Source: an uncultured Selenomonadaceae bacterium
GTDB taxonomy: Bacteria > Bacillota > Negativicutes > Selenomonadales > Selenomonadaceae
Direction: 5' to 3'
Assembly (NCBI GenBank): GCA_902782705.1
Contig: CACZOL010000179.1
Coordinates: 1-11,249 of the forward strand
DNA length: 11,249 nucleotides
This document shows, piece after piece, positions 7,001-11,249 of the stretch; positions within the stretch are counted from its first letter, which is position 1, and each line of letters begins with the position of its first letter. The notes under the pieces were generated by a model, which saw nothing but the letters and a program-made list of their open reading frames with translations, ran no database searches and was not told the DNA's origin. Both the position numbers and the translations under genes were made by a program.

Positions 7001-7622
7001 CCGAGGCGCCGAAAGCGTAGAGCAATGTCGAGTCTTCCCTCGCATAGCTGCCGTCGCTTTCCGCCACCATAGCGTCGACCCGATGCCAGGTAAAAGCGTC
7101 CATTAAACTCTGATGATCGGGATAAATGACAATCTCGGCGCTGATGCTGTGTTCGCTAAGAAATTTTTGCAGCACGCGCACCATGGCGCTGTCCAGTACG
7201 CCAATCCTCTTTTCGTTCAGCGTGGAATAGGAGGTGGTAATCCTGTCATCCTCACTGTGTTTCATCATGTTGTAAGTTTCGCTGCCCATGGGAAACTCCG
7301 GGTAGCCGATGAGGCTGAGGCGTTCCTCTGTCTTCGCGAGCCCCGCCAAAAGGTCGATCTGTCCGTCCAAGAGCATTTGATAAAGATCGGAAAAACCGCC
7401 GTAGACATACTCGTATTGCCAGCCCGTGTATTCGGAGATCTTGCGGTAGTATTCATAGGCGTAACCCCGTCGTATAGCGCCCTGTTCAGCGCCCTGCTGA
7501 AATTCTCCGTTCTCGAAATAACCGACGCGGACAGGTGCCGCCGTTTTTTCAGCGGACGCCGGCTGCATCGCCCCAGAGAGGAGTAAAAGGGCAGCGGTCA
7601 ACAAGAGCACGAGATTACGCAT
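4062..7622 (-). CDS. Bvg-type hybrid sensor histidine kinase with two periplasmic binding-protein domains
   Basis: A 1186-residue membrane kinase. In order: signal peptide 1-24 (hydrophobic core, ending ASA); two SBP_bac_3-like sensor domains, about 31-247 (VRVGYFENGEF start) and about 265-487 (LRVGYLNHYLPYSD start); membrane helix about 497-517; coiled coil to about 571; HisKA with H581 in MSHEIRTP; HATPase with N698, DTGIGI (730-735) and GTGLGM (760-765); receiver with acidic pocket VVDD (835-838), D881, T913 and K935; an acidic linker; Hpt with H1054 in VHGLKSTARLVG; and a helical tail 1118-1186 with no His motif. All phosphorelay residues are present. The tandem sensor domains suggest binding of a small solute such as an amino acid. 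The start at 7622 is favoured over GTG 7631 because the SD-like AAAGAAGTGA ends 5 nt before it. It lies downstream of the CBS gene and converges on the tandem-receiver regulator. Confidence 0.93.
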   Translation of the reverse strand: MRNLVLLLTAALLLLSGAMQPASAEKTAAPVRVGYFENGEFQQGAEQGAIRRGYAYEYYRKISEYTGWQYEYVYGGFSDLYQMLLDGQIDLLAGLAKTEERLSLIGYPEFPMGSETYNMMKHSEDDRITTSYSTLNEKRIGVLDSAMVRVLQKFLSEHSISAEIVIYPDHQSLMDAFTWHRVDAMVAESDGSYAREDSTLLYAFGASDYYLCVSAARPDLLDTLSKAQEQMMVEEPNFVNSLKMKYDVVSRNLSEAEKKWLAEHQILRVGYLNHYLPYSDTDKNGNATGLVCNLIPRILEELGIIRLDISYTGFDNYDDMIANMDAGNIDIAFPVGGGLFFSEESSIYQSNPVASPGTDLIFNKEYYQHTLQTFAVNKNNRMQYYYVKTHFPDAMILFCPSIEDCLMAVKEGKASYTTINGFRANDLLKNRQFRNLSVKPLNQPDHRSFGVHIGDEGLLRLLNRGVNLIGRDRIDAIAYRYIEGVYSRSMYDVLMDNLWILGLLIAAAALLAVAFFARESSHAKRRMTEREAASRALERKTAELAEHKQALIESNEKLAASAQREQAANVAKSQFLSNMSHEIRTPINAIMGMDEMIRRESTTPQIREYAENIRTASASLLSLVNDILDFSKIEAGKMEIIPVEYEISSLLNDLVNMIKTRAEKKELFLHVEASPELPTLLYGDEIRIKQVATNVLTNAVKYTEKGGVTLRVSFEKVNDEEIRLRFSVEDTGIGIKPEDIEKLYNAFERIEEKRNRTIEGTGLGMNITKRLLELMDSHLDVESVYGEGSTFSFAIVQRVVNWTPIGDFEQAYHQSIAQQDVYHERFTAPEAKVLVVDDTKMNIIVMKGLLKATKVQIDEAGGGHEALTLTAKKKYDVIFLDHRMPDMDGVETLAAMRAQADGKNAETPVICLTANAISGAREWYLSQGFNDYLTKPVNGEHLEAMLVNYLPPELIKPPEASENTGEDSKEPKTEHNDAGDAANVNFSDPVLAELFSKEETRRLFDARAGLQFCGSEEDYLAVLRVFEETAVEKTEEIHKFYDAKDWKNYTTKVHGLKSTARLVGALELSDRAKRLEAAGDRLDTKEIEKDTMALLALYRFCGDALSSLQETAQSDADLPEIDSASLAEAYETIKELAASFDYDNIQLVLSELAQSRVPKEAEERHARIVEAAKKPDWDALKKILEA

Positions 7623-7686
7623 ACGAATCACTTCTTTCGCTGATGTTTACCTGGGGCCTTGGGTCAAAAAGGTTTTCGGTTTTCAC
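7615..7686 (-). CDS. Candidate 23-codon small ORF overlapping the kinase start
   Basis: Between the CBS gene and the kinase, AGGAG (7698-7694) is followed after 7 nt by GTG (7686-7684). It opens 23 codons, ending at TAA 7617-7615, 8 nt inside the kinase gene counted from ATG 7622. The product would be the hydrophilic MKTENLFDPRPQVNISERSD plus SYA. No family is recognised. Its ribosome binding site is better than that of the kinase, and the overlap would allow translational coupling, so it may set kinase translation rather than make a working peptide. A chance ORF of this length is quite possible. Confidence 0.35.
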   Translation of the reverse strand: MKTENLFDPRPQVNISERSDSYA

Positions 7687-7701
7687 CGTAATTCTCCTAT
7701 T

Positions 7702-8163
7702 TTAGACGTTGCTCCCGTCAAGCAGCAGTTTCGTGAATGCGGAGCGGCTGATGACGCCGACGAGCGTGCCTTTCCTTGTGACGAATACGCGCTTGATTTT
7801 CTTTTCAAACATGAGCTTTCCTACCGTTTCGAGGTCATCCATCTCGTCTACCGTAATCGCCGGAGACGTCATGATATCCTCTGCCTTGTTGGCCATGCAC
7901 TTCCGCAGAGCGTCTTGGTGTTCTTGGATTTTGTGGTCGTTGGTGATGCCATAAAGACACATTTGCCAGAGATTCGGTTCGTTCGGTCGGATTTCCTTCC
8001 GCATGAGGTCAAGTTCGCTCACTACTCCAAGCACGGTATTGAAGTCGTTTACCACGGGAAGCCCTGAAATGTTGTGCTGAAGCATAAGGGCTGCAATATC
8101 CTTGATGGGTGTGTCCACCAACACCGTGTAAACTTGTCTTTGCATTACGTCTTTCGCCAACAT
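7702..8163 (-). CDS. Two-CBS-domain protein
   Basis: A 153-residue cytoplasmic protein made of a CBS pair (Bateman module), which usually binds adenine nucleotides such as AMP, ATP or c-di-AMP. CBS1 spans about 7-58 (VMQRQVYTVLVDTPIKD, ISGLPVVND, VLGVVSELDL). A 36-residue insert (59-94, with Trp66 and two Cys) follows. CBS2 spans about 96-148 (DIMTSPAITVDEMDDLETV, IKRVFVTRKG, LVGVISRSAF). No effector domain is attached, so it probably regulates a partner protein. AAAGGGGGG precedes ATG 8163 by 8 nt. It lies 79 nt upstream of the kinase on the same strand with only a weak 4-bp hairpin between them, so the two are likely cotranscribed. I could not identify a convincing promoter in 8164-8340. 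Confidence 0.9.
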   Translation of the reverse strand: MLAKDVMQRQVYTVLVDTPIKDIAALMLQHNISGLPVVNDFNTVLGVVSELDLMRKEIRPNEPNLWQMCLYGITNDHKIQEHQDALRKCMANKAEDIMTSPAITVDEMDDLETVGKLMFEKKIKRVFVTRKGTLVGVISRSAFTKLLLDGSNV

Positions 8164-8365
8164 ATTGACGCCCCCCTTTGTTTGTTATGAAATTTTTGTT
8201 ATCCTAAAATTAATATATTCGTGGAAAAATGTGCGGTTCCTGCTTTTAAAACCTGCGCAATTTTTATGTGAACGATACTTTTTGTCTTGTGCGCGGCAAT
8301 CATGAAGCCTTTGCGGGACTTTTTTGCAGTTTTCAAAAAAATGATAGCGAAAAAGAGCAAATTTA

Positions 8366-8374
8366 TGGTATACT
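8366..8374 (+). promoter_or_regulatory. Extended -10 promoter of ispH
   Basis: TGGTATACT (8366-8374) is a TGn extended -10 with a 5 of 6 hexamer. The stretch 16-18 bp upstream has no good -35, as is common for extended -10 promoters. The start codon of ispH is 40 nt downstream of the element. The rest of the divergent gap 8164-8414 is A/T-rich and holds no other feature I can support. Confidence 0.5.
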
Positions 8375-8414
8375 CTAAAATAGCTTGTAAAAGACTGGGT
8401 GATGTGGTAATCTT

Positions 8415-9239
8415 ATGGAAGTGATTCTTGCGGAGTATCTCGGCTTTTGCTATGGCGTGAAGCGGGCAATCCGGCTTGCGAGGGAAAGCGCGACGGAAAA
8501 GAATGCGTCGACGCTGGGGCCGATTATCCACAATCCGCAGATGGTTGCGCGTCTTGAAGAAGAGGGCGTCGGTTCCGTCGATATGGTCAGTGAGGTGCCG
8601 GACGGAGGGACGGTTATCATACGGTCGCACGGCGTCGGGCCGGCGGTCTATGAAGAGGCGAATGCGCGTCCCATCAAGGTCGTGGACGCCACCTGTCCGC
8701 ATGTCAAAAAAGCGCAGATGGCGGCGCACCGGCTTGCGGAGGACGGCTATGACGTCGTGATTATCGGCGAGAAAAAGCATCCCGAGGTCAAGAGTATTTT
8801 GGAATGGGCAGGCGGAAATGCCGCCGTCGTGGAAACGGAGGAAGAAGCGGAAGCGCTTCCGCCGTATGTGAAGCTGGGGATTGTCGCGCAGACGACGTTT
8901 TCCGGTATGCGGTTCCAAGCGATTGCCGCACGGCTTCTTGCAAAGTCCAATGATATACGGATCGTCAGGACGATCTGCACAGCGACCGATCAGCGTCAAT
9001 CTGCGGCGTTAAAGCTTGCAGCGGACGTCGATATGATGCTTGTCATCGGCGGAAAGAACAGTGCGAACACTACGCGTCTGGCGCAGATTTGCGCGGAAAA
9101 GACCGTGGTTCACCATATTGAAACAGCGTCCGAGCTTGAGGACGAATGGTTTCGCAATATCAAGAAAATCGGGATCACAGCCGGAGCCTCGACACCGGAC
9201 TGGATCATCAGGGAGGTATATCAAAAGTGTCAGATGTGA
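8415..9239 (+). CDS. ispH: 4-hydroxy-3-methylbut-2-enyl diphosphate reductase (IspH/LytB)
   Basis: A 274-residue iron-sulfur enzyme that performs the last step of the MEP pathway, reducing HMBPP to IPP and DMAPP. The three cluster cysteines are present: C12 in LGFCYGVKRA, C94 in VDATCPHVKKAQ, C188 in RTICTATDQRQ. Substrate-binding residues are also visible: H39 in IIHNP, H72 in RSHGVGP, H122 and catalytic E124 in KKHPEV, T160/T161 in VAQTTFS, N215-S216-x-N218 in GGKNSANT, and S259 in TAGASTPDW. Length is close to the short bacterial form, so the gene is complete. The ribosome binding site before ATG 8415 is weak (GGTGAT 11 nt upstream). It overlaps the next gene by 13 nt. Confidence 0.97.
   Translation: MEVILAEYLGFCYGVKRAIRLARESATEKNASTLGPIIHNPQMVARLEEEGVGSVDMVSEVPDGGTVIIRSHGVGPAVYEEANARPIKVVDATCPHVKKAQMAAHRLAEDGYDVVIIGEKKHPEVKSILEWAGGNAAVVETEEEAEALPPYVKLGIVAQTTFSGMRFQAIAARLLAKSNDIRIVRTICTATDQRQSAALKLAADVDMMLVIGGKNSANTTRLAQICAEKTVVHHIETASELEDEWFRNIKKIGITAGASTPDWIIREVYQKCQM
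9211..9217 (+). promoter_or_regulatory. Ribosome binding site of the S1 gene inside ispH
   Basis: GGGAGGT (9211-9217) lies inside the last codons of ispH, 9 nt before GTG 9227-9229. It decides the S1 start: the open frame continues back to 9146, but the residues encoded there are an out-of-frame reading of ispH. Confidence 0.75.
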
Positions 9240-10315
9240 ATGAGCATAACATGGAAGCCCTGCTGGAGGACATGCAGGATATCCAGGAGCGTACGGTCGT
9301 TCCGGCGACCGTCGTCTCGGTGTCGCACGCCGAGGCATGGGTATCCATCGACGCCAAGCAGGATGTTCCTATTCTTAAAAAGGAGCTTGCATATCCCGAG
9401 CCGGATTCGGCGGAAGACGTCGTAAAAGTTGGCGACGTCATCAACGTTTACGTTGTTTCCAAGGGCGGTGAGCATGGCTATACGCTTTCCAAGCTGAAGG
9501 CCGATCAGGAGGAATCCTGGAAGAAACTCGACGGTTGCGTGGAGAGCAAGAACCCGATCGAAGTTACGGTCCTGAAAGCAATCAAAGGCGGCCTTTCGGT
9601 CAGCGTGCAGGGGCTCCGCGGATTTATCCCTGCGTCCCATGTGGGACTGCATTATGTGCAGGACCTGTCTTCCTTTGAAGGAAAAGTTTTCGATGCGCTG
9701 CCGATTGAGTTTGACGCTTCGAATCATAAACTCGTGCTCTCGCGTAAGGAGCTTTTGGCGAAGGAGCGTGAAGAAGCGCAGGATCGCGTTTTTTCGACGT
9801 TGGAAGCGGGCCAGACGGTTCACGGTACGGTCAAACGCATTCTCGACTACGGTGCGTTCATCGACGTGGGCGGCGTGGACGGTCTCGCGCATATCTCCGA
9901 TCTGGCTTGGGATCGCGTCAAGCATCCGTCTGATGTCTTGAAAGTCGGTCAGGAACTCGACGTTTTCGTGAAAGATGTCGATCAGGAGCATCATCGTATT
10001 TCTCTCAGCGTCAAGGACACGCAGCCCGATCCGTGGTTTGACCGTGCCGGACGCTATGAGGAAGGCCAGATTATTGAGGGTAAGGTCATCAAGCTGACGG
10101 ACTTCGGCGCGTTCATGGAAATCGAGCCGGGTTTTGACGGATTGATTCCGATGGGCGAGCTTTCCAACAAACGAATTGCGCGCGCGGACGAGGCCGTTCA
10201 TACGGGGGATATGGTGACGGTCAAAGTCCTTCGCATCGATACGGCGCGTAAGCGCATCTCGCTGAGCATTACGAAAGCGGCGAAAGAAGTCGAGGGCGAA
10301 GCGGAAGAGCAGTAA
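9227..10315 (+). CDS. rpsA: Ribosomal protein S1-like RNA-binding protein, four S1 domains
   Basis: A 362-residue protein with four S1 (OB-fold) RNA-binding domains at about 22-90, 107-175, 195-264 and 280-350. The third (GTVKRILDYGAFIDVGGVDG, then LAHISDLAWDRVKHP) and fourth (GKVIKLTDFGAFMEIEPGFDG) are the most canonical. The first two are more divergent, as in other four-domain Firmicutes S1 proteins. The tail is acidic (EVEGEAEEQ). It differs from the six-domain S1 of Gram-negative bacteria, and in low-GC Gram-positives the role of this form in translation is less clear. GTG 9227 is chosen because of GGGAGGT upstream; GTG 9236 or ATG 9251 are alternatives. The start overlaps the ispH end in another frame, so translational coupling is likely. 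A strong terminator follows. Confidence 0.93.
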   Translation: MSDVNEHNMEALLEDMQDIQERTVVPATVVSVSHAEAWVSIDAKQDVPILKKELAYPEPDSAEDVVKVGDVINVYVVSKGGEHGYTLSKLKADQEESWKKLDGCVESKNPIEVTVLKAIKGGLSVSVQGLRGFIPASHVGLHYVQDLSSFEGKVFDALPIEFDASNHKLVLSRKELLAKEREEAQDRVFSTLEAGQTVHGTVKRILDYGAFIDVGGVDGLAHISDLAWDRVKHPSDVLKVGQELDVFVKDVDQEHHRISLSVKDTQPDPWFDRAGRYEEGQIIEGKVIKLTDFGAFMEIEPGFDGLIPMGELSNKRIARADEAVHTGDMVTVKVLRIDTARKRISLSITKAAKEVEGEAEEQ

Positions 10316-10330
10316 TATAACAATGGGGTG

Positions 10331-10369
10331 AAGGAGTGATGGGGACATCACTCCTTTATTTATTTTTTT
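10331..10369 (+). terminator. Intrinsic terminator after the ispH-rpsA unit
   Basis: A perfect 11-bp stem AAGGAGTGATG (10331-10341) / CATCACTCCTT (10346-10356) with loop GGGA is followed by TATTTATTTTTTT (10357-10369). It ends 17 nt before the mutS start codon. Confidence 0.9.
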
Positions 10370-10386
10370 GAGAGAGAGGCAGCTGT

Positions 10387-11249
10387 ATGGAACTTACGCC
10401 GATGATGCGGCAGTATCAGGCGACAAAGGAACTGCACCCGGACGCGATCTTGTTTTTTCGTCTGGGCGATTTTTATGAAATGTTTTTCGACGACGCCGTG
10501 CTTGTCTCAAAGGAATTGGGACTCACGTTGACGAGCCGCAGCGGCGATATGGAAAAATCGCCGATGTGCGGCGTTCCGCATCATTCGGCGGAAAGATACA
10601 TCACGAAACTGATCCGGCGCGGCTACAAAGTCGCTATTGCGGAGCAGATCGGCGACCCGAAGGAACCGGGCCTGACGAAGCGCGAGGTCATCAAAGTCGT
10701 CACGCCGGGAACGATTATGTCTGAGGATGCCTTGACGGCGGCGCAGAATAACTATATCGCGCTCCTTTATGAGGCGGGGGAGAACGTCATGCTGGCGGGC
10801 GCGGATATTTCTACCGGCGAGTGCTTCTATGGCGTCTACGGCGGGAAAAATCGTCAGCAGACGTTGCTCGACGAGTTGTACCGCGTCATGCCTTCGGAGC
10901 TTTTATTCGCGGGAGAGTTGTCTTTTCGGCAGGATGTGGAATCTTTCGTAGCGCAGCGAATGGCGCAATGTGCATTTACAGACCTTTCACCCGTCGAGCG
11001 CCCGGAGGATATGATCCTGCGTCATTTCGGCACGGCGCGCCGTCCGGGCGACGTGAGCGCGGAAACGGCGCTTGCGACGCTGCTCGACTATTTGCACCGG
11101 ACGATGATGACCGATCTCAGCCATATCAGCCGATTGACGCGATTGGAATCGGCGGGGCGTCTTTCGCTTGACACGACGACGCTGCGTAATCTTGAGATCA
11201 CGCGCAATCTTCGGGACGGGAGCAAGAAAAATACATTGCTCGACGTTCT
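10387..11249 (+). CDS. mutS: DNA mismatch repair protein MutS (3' end outside window)
   Basis: The first 287 codons of MutS, which clamps DNA as a dimer and recognises mismatches. The N-terminal MELTPMMRQYQATKELHPD leads into FFRLGDFYEMFFDDA, where F29-Y30-E31 is the Phe-x-Glu mismatch-reading motif. SPMCGVPHHSAERYITKLI and the segment KVAIAEQIGDPK followed by REVIKVVTPGT complete domain I (about 1-115). The connector domain (about 125-255) follows, and the core begins near LDTTTLRNLEITRN. The ATPase half is outside the window. The site before the ATG (GAGAGAGG) is only a moderate ribosome binding site. The gene starts 17 nt after a strong terminator, so it needs read-through or a promoter overlapping the terminator; I see no clear one in the gap. 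Confidence 0.97.
   Translation, partial: MELTPMMRQYQATKELHPDAILFFRLGDFYEMFFDDAVLVSKELGLTLTSRSGDMEKSPMCGVPHHSAERYITKLIRRGYKVAIAEQIGDPKEPGLTKREVIKVVTPGTIMSEDALTAAQNNYIALLYEAGENVMLAGADISTGECFYGVYGGKNRQQTLLDELYRVMPSELLFAGELSFRQDVESFVAQRMAQCAFTDLSPVERPEDMILRHFGTARRPGDVSAETALATLLDYLHRTMMTDLSHISRLTRLESAGRLSLDTTTLRNLEITRNLRDGSKKNTLLDV

Noticed and set aside
7670..7690. CGGT-GAAA-ACCG hairpin plus TTTTT between the CBS gene and the kinase as a terminator
   Set aside because: The stem is only 4 bp and is separated from the T run by several bases, so efficient termination is unlikely.
8199..8999. Minus-strand open frame covering the ispH upstream gap and part of ispH
   Set aside because: It is Arg/His-rich, lacks a ribosome binding site, and more than half is antisense to ispH.
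9230..10351. Long minus-strand open frame opposite rpsA
   Set aside because: It mirrors the S1 gene with four clear domains on the other strand; no family motif or ribosome binding site supports it.
10339..10371. Ten-codon ORF (ATG 10339) inside the terminator before mutS, next to AAGGAG
   Set aside because: The AAGGAG is only 2 nt from the ATG and both belong to the terminator stem, so translation is implausible.
1..11249. CRISPR arrays, tRNA or rRNA genes, insertion sequences
   Set aside because: I saw no regularly spaced repeats, no tRNA-like cloverleaf with TTCGA-type loop, no rRNA signature and no transposase on either strand.

Overview
The window looks like a chromosome segment of a Firmicutes bacterium, most likely one of the Negativicutes (Selenomonas-like). 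The support is gene content and order (ispH, a four-domain S1 protein, mutS), strong AAGGAGG-type ribosome binding sites, a YvyF-type flagellar-operon zinc protein, and a Bvg-type hybrid kinase with two periplasmic sensor domains. The class-level call is an inference, since no rRNA or marker search was possible.

Left part (1-3110, everything on the minus strand). Reading in the direction of transcription: a small two-helix membrane protein ending in a terminator; a 436-residue double zinc-ribbon protein of the TFIIB-type zinc-ribbon family; a YvyF-like zinc protein with its own promoter; and a small FMN nitroreductase. At the left edge is the start of a RiPP precursor: a Nif11-type leader ending in Gly-Gly, followed by a Cys-rich core that runs out of the window. 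It has its own extended -10 promoter. A damaged copy of a terminator hairpin lies between the nitroreductase and the RiPP gene.

Middle part (3111-8163): a signalling module. A stand-alone response regulator with a degenerate receiver followed by an intact receiver (plus strand) converges on a large hybrid histidine kinase (minus strand: two substrate-binding-protein-like sensor domains, one membrane helix, HisKA, HATPase, REC, Hpt). Their stop codons sit opposite each other in the outer stem of one 65-nt near-perfect palindrome that acts as a shared terminator. A two-CBS-domain protein lies upstream of the kinase on the same strand. A possible 23-codon ORF with a good ribosome binding site bridges the gap and overlaps the kinase start. 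The likely flow is ligand, kinase His, REC Asp, Hpt His, response-regulator Asp, but this is inferred from domains and position.

Right part (8164-11249, plus strand): housekeeping genes. ispH (last step of the MEP isoprenoid pathway) overlaps the GTG start of a four-domain S1 protein by 13 nt. A strong terminator follows, and 17 nt after its T-tract mutS begins and runs off the right edge.

The least ordinary items are the truncated RiPP precursor, the stop-to-stop palindrome between the signalling genes, the output-less tandem-receiver regulator, and the candidate leader ORF in front of the kinase.
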